Positions 1 to 7,118 of a stretch of DNA of 38,293 bases are shown one piece after another. A model generated the notes under the pieces. That model was given only the letters and a program-made list of their open reading frames with translations, had not been told where the DNA came from and did no database searches. Source of the DNA: Halorubrum aquaticum (GTDB lineage Archaea; Halobacteriota; Halobacteria; Halobacteriales; Haloferacaceae); the NCBI RefSeq assembly GCF_900113615.1, contig NZ_FOPZ01000023.1, positions 1 through 38,293 of the forward strand, read 5' to 3'. A program made the position numbers and the translations under genes. Within the stretch, counting starts at the first letter, position 1, and the number at the start of each line of letters is the position of its first letter.

Positions 1-1
1 G

Positions 2-220
2 CCGCCGGTGCCGTTCTTCTCCGCGGCCGGATTCAGACCCGGACCCACCGGGGCGTTCAACGCCGCGAGCGACGACGAGTGGGTCGTCGGCGGGTCCGCG
101 TCGTTCCGGATCGCCGGGACGAACGATCCCCACGTCGCTCCCGGCGATCGGGTCGAGGTGCGCCTCGCCGTTCGCGAGCGACCGGTCGCGACGCTGGAGG
201 CGACGGCCCGTCCGGGATGA
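2..220 (+). CDS. C-terminal part of a probable type IV pilin-like protein (5' truncated by window edge)
   Basis: An open frame enters from the left edge and ends with TGA at 218-220. The visible 72 residues contain a beta-rich tail: 'GPTGAFNAASDDEW', then 'GGSASFRI' and a 'PGDRVEVRL' strand. This resembles the C-terminal beta-domain of haloarchaeal pilins with the archaeal type IV pilin N-terminal domain, where the N-terminal signal and hydrophobic helix would lie outside the window. The diagnostic N-terminus is not visible, so the family call is inference from the tail. It converges with the methyltransferase gene; the 65 bases between the two stops hold a tandem repeat. Confidence 0.45.
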   Translation, partial: PPVPFFSAAGFRPGPTGAFNAASDDEWVVGGSASFRIAGTNDPHVAPGDRVEVRLAVRERPVATLEATARPG

Positions 221-237
221 GCGTCGGCCCGGGACCC

Positions 238-310
238 CTCGGGGACCCGCGCGACGACCTACTCCTCGGGGACCCGCGCGACGACCTACTCCTCGGGGAC
301 CCGCGCGACG
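238..310. repeat. 27-bp tandem repeat, 2.7 copies, carrying a gene stop codon
   Basis: Unit copies lie at 238-264, 265-291 and 292-310 (partial) and are identical over the shared length. On the minus strand each full unit reads as nine codons in frame with the methyltransferase gene, including its TAG stop. The last residues (VARVPEE-stop) are therefore repeated after the true stop, and the third copy then diverges. This looks like slippage or duplication at the end of the gene. Confidence 0.9.
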
Positions 311-909
311 GTCGTGATCGCCCGCGGGCTCCGGGGCGTCGCGCGCTGGATGTGGTGTTCGAACGTCTCGTAGCCGGCCTCCTCGAACATCCGATCGGCC
401 TCGGCCTCGTCGTAGAAGAGCATGATCGCGTCGGCGACCCGCTGGAGGACGCGGTTGTGCGGGTAGTCGGGGCCGACGACGAGCACCTGCCCGCCCGGCT
501 TCGCGACGCGACGGAGCTCCCTGAGTCCCTCGACGGGGTTCGGCCAGTACTCGATCGAGCCGGACGACCAGACCACGTCGAAGACGTCGTCCCGGAAGGG
601 GAGTCGCTCGGCGTCGCCGCGGTAGAAGTCGACCCGATCGCGTTTCCCGAACTTCTCGAAGGCCTTCTCCATCTGGTGGACGCTCTGGTCGAGCCCGTGG
701 ACGTCGTCGGCGTGCTCCAAGAGGCCCTCGGTGCCGAATCCCGTCCCGCAGCCCACGTCGAGCACGCGGTCGTCCTCGCCGAACTCCAGCCACGAGAGCG
801 CCTCCGCCCGCATCTCCTCGTTCCAGTTGAATCGGTTGACCCGGTCGTACACCTTCGAGAGGTACTTGTAGAACAGCCGGGCGTTCGACTTGTCCTCGAG
901 GATCCCCAT
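286..909 (-). CDS. SAM-dependent methyltransferase, MPBQ/MSBQ (VTE3)-like
   Basis: A 207-residue class I methyltransferase. Motif I is 'VLDVGCGTGFGTEG', followed by 'GLDQSVHQMEKA', the post-motif region 'GDAERLPF', and the unusual 'SSGSIEYWPNPVEGLREL'. The N-terminal 'ARLFYKYLSKVYD' and the SIEYWPxP motif match the plant plastid 2-methyl-6-phytylbenzoquinone methyltransferase VTE3, a family known to have archaeal relatives. In a haloarchaeon, which makes menaquinones rather than tocopherol, the likely role is methylating a quinone or related prenylated ring; that is inference. The start is placed at the ATG of 'MGILEDK' (907-909) because family similarity begins there; an upstream in-frame start at 945 would add 12 poorly conserved residues. 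Its stop lies inside the 27-bp tandem repeat. Confidence 0.8.
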   Translation of the reverse strand: MGILEDKSNARLFYKYLSKVYDRVNRFNWNEEMRAEALSWLEFGEDDRVLDVGCGTGFGTEGLLEHADDVHGLDQSVHQMEKAFEKFGKRDRVDFYRGDAERLPFRDDVFDVVWSSGSIEYWPNPVEGLRELRRVAKPGGQVLVVGPDYPHNRVLQRVADAIMLFYDEAEADRMFEEAGYETFEHHIQRATPRSPRAITTVARVPEE

Positions 910-1072
910 TGACCGCCGGTTGGGGAGCCGACCCCATAACGACACGGATCCGGTCCGGGCCGGCGACGCTGACTCGACGGCGGGGCCGATCCCGACTCGA
1001 CGACGGAGTCGGTTCCGATCCGACGCCGTCCGGTTCCGACCGGCTTATCCGACGACCGTCCGTCCCGTCCGT

Positions 1073-1906
1073 ATGAACCCGACGACGACCGGTCGATTCC
1101 GGGTCCACGACCGCCGACCACGACCCGTCGACGGCGGCGACGGGCCCGCCGAGTTCGTCCTCGTCGAACTGCCCGAGGACGCGATCGACCCGACCGATCC
1201 GGACGCCGCGGAGGCGTACGACCCGCTGTACGCGACGGCCACCGGGTACGAGGGCGAACTCGCCGAGCGGGTCGCCGATCTCGATCCCGGTAACGTCGTC
1301 GACGCGACGCTGGCGTGGGAGGACGGCACCGCGCGGTTCACCGAGGTGACGACCGTCCGCGAGAGCCGGTTCCGGTTCGCCGACGGCGTCGAGGGGATGT
1401 TCGAGGCGGCCGTCGACGCGTGGCGGACGATCCGCGCCGACGGTGAGGCGATGGGATCGGTCACGACGCGGTCGACCGACGGCGAGCCGAACGGCGCGCT
1501 CTACCTGTTCGCCGACGGTTCCGGAACCGACACGTTCGCGGAGCTTCGGGCGGCCCGGCTCCCGGTGGAGCCGCTCGTCGATCGGGTCAACGAGACCCGA
1601 GGGGACGACGCGCCCCGAGAGGTGTTCGTGCTCCGGCCGGCCGCCCACGAGTTCGTCGCCGTCTACGTCGTCTTCGAGCGGGACGGGGTGCTCGCGAGGA
1701 CGGTCCGGGACACCTACGGACTCGGCGATGGACTGGCCGCCGGACTGGAATCTGCCGGCGTCGACACGATCGAGACGGGGGGATCCGAGGACGCCGGCGG
1801 TTCGGACGACGCGGACGACGAGGGTTCGGACGACGCGGACGACGAGGGTTCGGACGACGGACCCGACGGTGACGGATCGGAGTTCGATCTCACCGACCGG
1901 CTGTGA
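1073..1906 (+). CDS. Acidic conserved haloarchaeal protein (DUF6663-like)
   Basis: A 277-residue acidic soluble protein with no signal peptide or membrane segment. It opens with 'TTTGRFRV' and has a central 'FVLVELPEDAIDP...YDPLY' region, then a C-terminal half with 'EVFVLRPAAHEFVAVYVVFERDG'. It resembles a haloarchaea-restricted family of unknown function that I recall as DUF6663; the number is from memory. The last ~40 residues are a low-complexity Asp/Glu/Ser/Gly tail produced by a DNA tandem repeat. The start is the ATG 26 bases downstream of a TATA-like CTTATCC (1044-1050), fitting a leaderless transcript. Function unknown. Confidence 0.75.
   Translation: MNPTTTGRFRVHDRRPRPVDGGDGPAEFVLVELPEDAIDPTDPDAAEAYDPLYATATGYEGELAERVADLDPGNVVDATLAWEDGTARFTEVTTVRESRFRFADGVEGMFEAAVDAWRTIRADGEAMGSVTTRSTDGEPNGALYLFADGSGTDTFAELRAARLPVEPLVDRVNETRGDDAPREVFVLRPAAHEFVAVYVVFERDGVLARTVRDTYGLGDGLAAGLESAGVDTIETGGSEDAGGSDDADDEGSDDADDEGSDDGPDGDGSEFDLTDRL
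1799..1858 (+). repeat. 24-bp in-frame tandem repeat coding an acidic tail
   Basis: Two perfect copies (1799-1822, 1823-1846) and a half copy (to 1858) encode GSDDADDE repeats at the C-terminus of the preceding protein. The unit is a multiple of three, so copy number can vary without breaking the frame. Confidence 0.9.
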
Positions 1907-1937
1907 GCCCCCGACCTACGGCCCGTGACCGCTCGAC

Positions 1938-2936
1938 CTACAGCCAGTCCGCGTTCGGGTCCACGCGCCCGTCGGGAACCTCGCCGGTGAGAACGGCGGC
2001 GACGTCGGCGGCGGCGCTCCGGTTCAACTCCTCACGGGCGTCCTCGCTGTACCAGGCGGCGTGCGGCGTGACGACCGTGTCGTCGCGGCCGACGAGCGGG
2101 TCGTCGACGGGCGGCTCCTCGGCCAGCACGTCGAGACCCGCGGCCTTGATCGCTCCGGACTCCAGCGCCTCCACCAGCGCGTCGGCGTCGATCACTGGAC
2201 CGCGTCCGACGTTGACCACGACGGAGTGAGCCGACAGTCGCGAGAGCGCGTCGGCATCGACGATCCCTCGTGTAGACGCCGTCAACGGGGCGTACACAGC
2301 GACGTGGTCGCTCCGGTCGAACAGCGCCTCGAACCCGACCTTCTCGACGCCGCGTTCGTCCATCCGGTCGCCGTCGACGAACGGGTCGTACGCGACGAGC
2401 TCCGCGCCGAACCCCGAGAGCTGCTCGGCGGCGCGTCTCGCGATGGGGCCGAACGAGAGCAGACCGATCGTGGAACCGCTCATCCGACGGATCGGGCGTC
2501 CGTCCTCCCACGTCCAGCGACCGTCGGCGACCGCGTCGTCGTACTCGGTCACCGACCGGAGGCAGGCGAGGAGCAGCGAGAGGGAGTGGGTCGCCACCTC
2601 GTCGGTACAGTACTCCGGCACCCGCGTCACCGTCACTCCGGCGTCGGCCGCGGCGGCGACGTCGACGTCGTCGACGCCGACGGCGGCGCGGACGACGACC
2701 GCGAGCTCGTCACCCAGCGCGTCGACTGCCTCGGCGGTCACGGGGGTGTCGACGTCGACCACGACCGCGTCGAATCCCGCACCGTCCTCGAACCCGGTTC
2801 CGGCCTCGATCAGCCGCTCCGTCGATCCGAGTCGAGCGACCTCGATCTCGACCGGCTCGGCGAGGGCGTTCGAGAGGCGTTCCCGGTACGCGTCCGGGTC
2901 GATCATCGAGGACGCCGAGAGAAGCACTCGCATCAT
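1938..2936 (-). CDS. D-2-hydroxyacid dehydrogenase, CtBP-like, with degenerate NAD motif
   Basis: A 332-residue member of the D-isomer-specific 2-hydroxyacid dehydrogenase family, closest in character to the C-terminal-binding-protein branch ('VPEYCTDEVATHSLSLLLACLR'). Catalytic residues are recognisable: Arg245 in 'VNVGRG', Glu273/274 in 'LAEEPP' and His292 in 'TPHAAW'. The Rossmann fingerprint, normally GxGxxG, reads 'SFGPIA' (161-166), so the first and third glycines are replaced. Such loss is partly tolerated in this branch, but binding affinity or cofactor choice could differ. Substrate cannot be told from sequence. The start is a doubled ATG (2931-2936). A second, canonical paralogue lies at 35780-36727. 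Confidence 0.85.
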   Translation of the reverse strand: MMRVLLSASSMIDPDAYRERLSNALAEPVEIEVARLGSTERLIEAGTGFEDGAGFDAVVVDVDTPVTAEAVDALGDELAVVVRAAVGVDDVDVAAAADAGVTVTRVPEYCTDEVATHSLSLLLACLRSVTEYDDAVADGRWTWEDGRPIRRMSGSTIGLLSFGPIARRAAEQLSGFGAELVAYDPFVDGDRMDERGVEKVGFEALFDRSDHVAVYAPLTASTRGIVDADALSRLSAHSVVVNVGRGPVIDADALVEALESGAIKAAGLDVLAEEPPVDDPLVGRDDTVVTPHAAWYSEDAREELNRSAAADVAAVLTGEVPDGRVDPNADWL

Positions 2937-3067
2937 ACGCCTCGATCGGCCGAGCCCGACTTAGTCCCGTTGGATACGTGTCCGATAAAGAGAAAACAAC
3001 ACGATCGACCGTGTGGTCGCCGCCTCGTTCCGACGGCTCTTTGCGAGTGTAGCGGCTACGAGGGGTC

Positions 3068-3376
3068 GTGAGCGACGACACGACGGACAAGCCACCGATG
3101 CTCGTCCTGCTCGAATCGCTGGCGTTCTACCGGAACGTCCGCGTCGGAGCGGCGGTCGGGGCGTCGTTGGCGGTTCTGCTGTACCTCACGCGTGCGCTGG
3201 AACTCCTCGGTCCGCTCGTGGAGGTCCGTGAGTACCCGTTGGTCGGTCCCGACGTCTGGTTCGCGTTCCTGGCGTTCGTTTTCGCGGCCACGTCGGCGCT
3301 TCTGGTCGCGATAGCGCTCACCGTGTTCGAGGCGATTCGCGGGGCCCGATCGGTCGGGCGCGAGGAGCGGAACTAG
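3068..3376 (+). CDS. Small two-helix membrane protein, haloarchaeal conserved
   Basis: A 102-residue protein starting at GTG (3068). Two hydrophobic segments are visible, about residues 27-48 ('VGAAVGASLAVLLYLTRALELL') and 64-90 ('VWFAFLAFVFAATSALLVAIALTVF'), with a polar acidic N-terminus. The arrangement resembles a small haloarchaeal membrane family of unknown function. It is convergent with the regulator downstream, and the two stop codons overlap in a single palindromic CTAG (3373-3376). No partner or function can be assigned. Confidence 0.7.
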   Translation: MSDDTTDKPPMLVLLESLAFYRNVRVGAAVGASLAVLLYLTRALELLGPLVEVREYPLVGPDVWFAFLAFVFAATSALLVAIALTVFEAIRGARSVGREERN

Positions 3377-3654
3377 TCGGCCGTACAGGAGGCATCCCGT
3401 TCCTCGCTCGTGAACTCCTGGGCGGGCTCGGTGAGCTTATAGAGGTTCTGGCGGGCGTCCGCGAAGTAGACGTCCTCGTCCACCACGTCGATCCCCTCGA
3501 GCCGTTCGAGAGCGTAGCGGACGGTCCGGGCCGACAGCATCGATTCCTGAACGATCCCTTTCTGTGTCAGCGGTCCGTTGTATTCGAGTACCTTGAAGAC
3601 GAGTTTGGCGCTCGGCGGGAGGTCGTCGAGACCCTCCGTTTGGGTTCCAGCCAT
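3373..3654 (-). CDS. Winged helix-turn-helix (MarR-like) transcriptional regulator
   Basis: A 93-residue single-domain protein. 'LPPSAKLVFKVLEYNGPLTQKGIVQESMLSARTVRYALERL' (about 10-50) is a typical winged HTH: the 'TQKGIVQES' and 'SARTVRYALERL' helices form the DNA-reading unit, and 'DVYFADARQNLYKL' the wing. There is no ligand domain, so it is probably a small DNA-binding regulator or architectural protein. The start is the ATG of 'MAGTQTEG' (3652-3654), about 31 bases downstream of an AT-rich TATA-like element (3681-3690, minus strand 'ATTTATG'). Target genes are unknown. Confidence 0.78.
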   Translation of the reverse strand: MAGTQTEGLDDLPPSAKLVFKVLEYNGPLTQKGIVQESMLSARTVRYALERLEGIDVVDEDVYFADARQNLYKLTEPAQEFTSEERDASCTAD

Positions 3655-4030
3655 CGCTACGAACGGAAACCGCACACGGGCATAAATGTTGATGCAACAC
3701 CCCCGATATCGTGCGAGATACCGGATCTAATTGCCTGTTCTCCGGCGAAGTACCAGCAAGAATACCCGCTATACCGCCGGTGGACTGACCAGTCAGTCAG
3801 CGTTCGAGCCTCGCGCGCGCTCCCCACACGGACCGGAACGACGGGCGGATCGAACCGGGAGCGATCGGCCTCGATCGATCCCCCTGATCGAATGGTCCGA
3901 GACGTGATGGTTTCTGCGACGAACGCGGGGACGGGGTGACCTCCGAGCGACCGGGACGTGATCGGAGGAACGGCGGACGGAATGCGAGCGGAACGAACGG
4001 TTTTTCACGGGCGCTCGCGGATCCGTACGT
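3655..4030. other. Gene-free stretch with a short palindrome
   Basis: No convincing gene is seen in these 376 bases. The left part (3680-3800) is AT-richer and includes the promoter of the minus-strand regulator. A 14-base inverted repeat ACTGAC-CA-GTCAGT lies at 3784-3797 and could be a protein-binding site. A GGTTTTTC element at 3999-4006 sits about 29 bases before the EMC6-like start and is its likely TATA box. Confidence 0.6.
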
Positions 4031-4339
4031 ATGAGCGACGAATCGGGGATCTCCGGGCACGCCCGGAGCGTGGTCGTCACCACGATCTGCTGTCTCGCGG
4101 GGATCGCCGCGGGCGTGGTGTCGGCCGCCTACGTCGGGACCGATCCCGTCGACGCCGCCGACACGATGGCCCTCGTGGTGCTCGGGGCGTTCGTGTTCCT
4201 CCAGTATCCGGTGTACAGCGTCTTCGGGGTCGACATCACCGACTTCGGCGTCAAGGACAACTTCTACGTGGCGTTCATGACGTTCACGCTGTGGTTCATC
4301 AGCTACACGGTCCTTCTCACCTCGGCGGTGACCTTCTGA
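4031..4339 (+). CDS. EMC6-like membrane protein
   Basis: A 102-residue integral membrane protein with three predicted helices, about residues 13-35, 45-65 and 78-100. The motifs 'GVDITDFGVKDNFYVAFMTFTLWFISYTVLL' and the N-terminal 'ARSVVVTTICCLAGIAAGV' match archaeal EMC6-like proteins, relatives of a subunit of the eukaryotic ER membrane protein complex, which inserts transmembrane helices. A role in membrane-protein biogenesis is inferred from that homology. The stop (4337-4339) is followed after one base by the ATG of ABCE1, so the two are almost certainly co-transcribed and probably translationally coupled. Confidence 0.8.
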   Translation: MSDESGISGHARSVVVTTICCLAGIAAGVVSAAYVGTDPVDAADTMALVVLGAFVFLQYPVYSVFGVDITDFGVKDNFYVAFMTFTLWFISYTVLLTSAVTF

Positions 4340-4340
4340 G

Positions 4341-6161
4341 ATGGCCGACGACAGCATCGCGGTCGTGGACCTGGATCGGTGCCAGCCCGACCGCTGTAAC
4401 TACGAGTGTGCGAACTACTGTCCGCCCAACCGGACGGGAAAGGAGTGTATCACCGAGCGCGGCGAGGACGCCGACGAGGGCGACCCCGACCAGATCCGGA
4501 TCTCCGAGGAGATCTGTCTCGGCGAGACCTGCGGCATCTGCGTCGAGAAGTGTCCGTTCGACGCGATCGAGATCATCAACCTCCCCTCCGAACTCGAGGA
4601 GGAGCCCGTCCACCGGTACGGCGAGAACGCGTTCGCGCTGTACGGGCTCCCGACCCCCGAGCCCGGCAAGGTCACCGGCATCCTGGGTCCCAACGGGATC
4701 GGGAAGTCGACGGCGGTCCACGCGCTCGCCGGCGAGCGGGTCCCGAACCTCGGCGACCACGAGACGGAGCCCGACTGGGAGCGGGTCCTCGACCGCTTCC
4801 GCGGCACGGGCCTCCAGAACTACCTCGCCGCGCTCGAGGCCGGCGACGTCACCGTCTCCCGGAAGCCGCAGTACGTCGACCAGATCCCCAAGCAGTTCGA
4901 CGGCAACACCCGCGAGCTCCTCGAGCGGACCGACGAGCGCGGCGCGCTCGACGACCTCATCGACCGGCTCAACATCCGGCCGGTGATGGACCAGGACATC
5001 GATTCGATCTCCGGCGGCGAGCTCCAGCGCGTCGCCATCGCGGCGTGTCTGGCTCGTGACGCCGACTTCTACTTCCTCGACGAGATCACGCCGTACCTCG
5101 ACATCGGACAGCGGATGGTCGCGGCGCGACTCATCCAGGAGCTGGCGAACGAGCCCGGGTCCGATCGGTCGATGCTCGTGGTCGAACACGACCTCGCGAT
5201 CCTCGACCTCCTGGCCGACACCCTCCACGTCGCGTACGGGGAGCCGGGCGCGTACGGTGTCATCACGGACCCTAAATCGGTTCGAAACGGGATCAACGAG
5301 TACCTCAAGGGGTACCTCGACAACGAGAACATGCGGATCCGGCCCTCCGCCATCACCTTCGAGGAACACGCCCCGCGGGCCACCTCGAAGGGGACGCCGC
5401 TCGTGGAGTACCCGGACCTCACGAAGTCCTACGGCGAGGGCGAGTTCGGGCTCCGCGTCGAGGGCGGAACGATAAACGAGGGGGAGGTGCTCGGGATCGT
5501 CGGCCCCAACGGGATCGGGAAGTCGACGCTCGCGAAGCTGTTCGCGGGCTCTCTGGAGCCGGACACCGGCAGCCTCGAGTTCGAACTCGACATCGCGTAC
5601 AAGCCGCAGTACATCGAGATCGACCAGCCGATGCGGGTCGACGCGTTTCTCTCCTCCATCACCGACGAGTTCGGCAGCTCCTACTGGAACACGGAGGTCG
5701 CCGGGCCGCTCCAGCTCGACCGGATCATGGAACAGGACCTCACGGACCTCTCGGGCGGCGAGCGCCAGCGCGTCGCCATCGCGGCGTGTCTCTCGGAGGA
5801 CGCCGACCTCTACTTACTCGACGAGCCGTCAGCGCACCTCGACGTCGAACAGCGGGTACGCGCGACGACGGCGATCCGGCGGTACGCGGAGAACCACGAC
5901 GCGACCGTGATGGTGATCGACCACGACATCTACATGATCGACCTGCTCGCGGACCGCCTGATGGTGTTCGACGGCGAGCCGGCGGAGCGCGGTCGTGCGA
6001 CCCGGCCACAGGAGATGCGCGAGGGGATGAACGACTTCCTCGCGGACCTCGACATCACGTTCCGGCGCGACGAACGGACCGGTCGCCCGCGGATCAACAA
6101 GCCGGACTCACAGAAGGACCGTCAACAGAAGCGCGACGGCGAGTACTACTACGCGCCCTAG
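4341..6161 (+). CDS. abce1: ABCE1/RLI ribosome-recycling ATPase
   Basis: A full-length 606-residue ABCE1. The N-terminal iron-sulphur region has the RLI cysteines ('CQPDRCNYECANYC', then C36) and a ferredoxin-type cluster 'CLGETCGICVEKCP' (59-72). NBD1 has Walker A 'GPNGIGKST' (116-124), signature 'SISGGE' (222-227) and Walker B 'DFYFLDE'. NBD2 has Walker A at about 388-396, signature 'LSGGE' (470-474), 'LYLLDEP' and the His-switch 'VIDHD'. ABCE1 splits 70S/80S ribosomes after termination with aRF1/Pelota and is essential in archaea. In NBD1 the usual 'DEPSS' after Walker B is 'DEITPYLD', a mild variant. It is downstream partner of the EMC6-like gene and convergent with a stress-protein gene. 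Confidence 0.97.
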   Translation: MADDSIAVVDLDRCQPDRCNYECANYCPPNRTGKECITERGEDADEGDPDQIRISEEICLGETCGICVEKCPFDAIEIINLPSELEEEPVHRYGENAFALYGLPTPEPGKVTGILGPNGIGKSTAVHALAGERVPNLGDHETEPDWERVLDRFRGTGLQNYLAALEAGDVTVSRKPQYVDQIPKQFDGNTRELLERTDERGALDDLIDRLNIRPVMDQDIDSISGGELQRVAIAACLARDADFYFLDEITPYLDIGQRMVAARLIQELANEPGSDRSMLVVEHDLAILDLLADTLHVAYGEPGAYGVITDPKSVRNGINEYLKGYLDNENMRIRPSAITFEEHAPRATSKGTPLVEYPDLTKSYGEGEFGLRVEGGTINEGEVLGIVGPNGIGKSTLAKLFAGSLEPDTGSLEFELDIAYKPQYIEIDQPMRVDAFLSSITDEFGSSYWNTEVAGPLQLDRIMEQDLTDLSGGERQRVAIAACLSEDADLYLLDEPSAHLDVEQRVRATTAIRRYAENHDATVMVIDHDIYMIDLLADRLMVFDGEPAERGRATRPQEMREGMNDFLADLDITFRRDERTGRPRINKPDSQKDRQQKRDGEYYYAP

Positions 6162-6166
6162 GAAGC

Positions 6167-6182
6167 GAGCCGAATTCGGCTC
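6167..6182. terminator. Perfect 16-bp palindrome between convergent genes
   Basis: GAGCCGAA/TTCGGCTC lies between the ABCE1 stop (6159-6161) and the stop of the minus-strand stress protein (6181-6183), overlapping the latter. It can form a hairpin in both transcripts. It has no U-tract, so a terminator role is inference from position only. Confidence 0.45.
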
Positions 6183-6777
6183 ACCGTCCGTCGTCGACGC
6201 CGACCACCAACACCGGAACCGACCCGCCGCGCTGGACTCGCGTCGGGAGCGGTTCGGGGCGAACGAGCCGGTCCAGCCCGGTCCGACGGGCCGAGCCGAG
6301 AACGACGAGGTCGACGCCGTGAGCGTCGGCGAAGTCCAGCACCTCCTCGTGGGCGGTGCCGTAGCGGAACCACTTCTCGACGTCGACGCCGCGGTCCCGG
6401 CCGCGGGCCTCGGCGGCCTCGACGGCGGCCTCGCCCTCGCGCTCGCGGCGTTCGACCACCACGTCCCAGTGCTCGGTCGTGTCGACGACGTACAGCGCGT
6501 CCACGGTCGCGCCGTGTGCGGACGCGAGGTCGATCCCCGCCTCGACCGCCGATTCGCCGGTCTCGGTTCCGTCGGTGACGACCAGCACTCGCTCGAAGAG
6601 GCCGGCGGCCGGGACGGGATCCGCACCCGATGCCGGTTCGTCGACGGGGTTCGGTCGGCTCGCACGGTCGTCGGCGTCGCGGTCGCGGTCGACCGCGTCG
6701 AGTCCCGTTCCCTCGGGGGTCCGGACGGTCGGCTCTGCTCCGCGGCGGTTCGCGTCGGGGTCGATGTCTGCTGACAT
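6181..6777 (-). CDS. Universal stress protein (UspA family) with long disordered N-terminus
   Basis: A 198-residue protein. Residues 1-60 are an acidic, Pro/Ala/Asp-rich extension without predicted fold. The Usp domain starts at 'FERVLVVTDGTETGESAVEAGIDLA' and ends with 'VDLVVLGSARRTGLDRL...GGSVPVLVVGV'. The ATP-binding signature, usually G-2x-G-9x-G-S/T, is recognisable but altered ('GSARRTG...RGGS' with a longer gap), so nucleotide binding is uncertain. Haloarchaea carry many Usp copies, most of unknown role. The start is the ATG at 6775-6777; a shorter domain start is possible, since no strong promoter is evident just upstream, but the extension has normal acidic codon use. Confidence 0.8.
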   Translation of the reverse strand: MSADIDPDANRRGAEPTVRTPEGTGLDAVDRDRDADDRASRPNPVDEPASGADPVPAAGLFERVLVVTDGTETGESAVEAGIDLASAHGATVDALYVVDTTEHWDVVVERREREGEAAVEAAEARGRDRGVDVEKWFRYGTAHEEVLDFADAHGVDLVVLGSARRTGLDRLVRPEPLPTRVQRGGSVPVLVVGVDDGR

Positions 6778-6861
6778 GGTCGGTGGTCGACGACCGCCCG
6801 GTGGACGATCGTCCTCTCTGCCCTCAGGTCGGCTCCCGACCCAGTTAACGATTTTCGACAG

Positions 6862-6933
6862 GATAGACGATTATCATTATCTATCCCGTTTCAGTTCCTG
6901 ATAGATGATTATATTCGGATGATAGACGATCGT
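6862..6933. promoter_or_regulatory. Cluster of GATAGAYGAT repeats (candidate operator array)
   Basis: Three direct copies of GATAGA(C/T)GAT(T/C)(A/G)T lie at 6862-6874, 6900-6912 and 6921-6933. A fourth related copy on the minus strand (about 6873-6886) faces the first, giving GGATAGA-N12-TCTATCC (6861-6886). The array is in an AT-rich patch between divergently oriented genes (Usp on minus, HAH_0734-like on plus). Iterated, mixed-orientation motifs suggest a regulator binding array; the regulator is unknown. Confidence 0.5.
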
Positions 6934-7021
6934 ACGTTTCGTTCCACCCGTGAGTTCTGTACGTCCTCGATCCGGATCCGGATTCGATGGCGGCCGTCGG
7001 TGCGAGATCGGCTCCGAACGT

Positions 7022-7051
7022 GATCGGTCCGGGCGCGATCGGTCCGGGCGC
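7022..7051. repeat. 15-bp perfect tandem repeat
   Basis: The unit GATCGGTCCGGGCGC occurs twice head to tail in the intergenic region before the HAH_0734-like gene. No function is evident. Confidence 0.85.
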
Positions 7052-7118
7052 GATCCCGCAGTCCGCGGTGATCGTCCGTACCGAAGCGATTAAGCGATGA
7101 ACCCGCCAACGCCGAGAC

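Larger units (their letters stand above)
6778..7118. other. Gene-free stretch with AT-rich repeats
   Basis: No gene is supported in these 341 bases. They hold an AT-rich core (6842-6935) with iterated GATAGA motifs and, further right, a 15-bp perfect tandem repeat (7022-7036, 7037-7051). A TATA-like CGATTAAG (7086-7093) sits about 28 bases before the next gene and is its likely promoter. Confidence 0.6.

Noticed and set aside
238-310. CRISPR-like reading of the 27-bp repeats
   Set aside because: Copies are directly adjacent with no spacers and lie in frame with the gene end.
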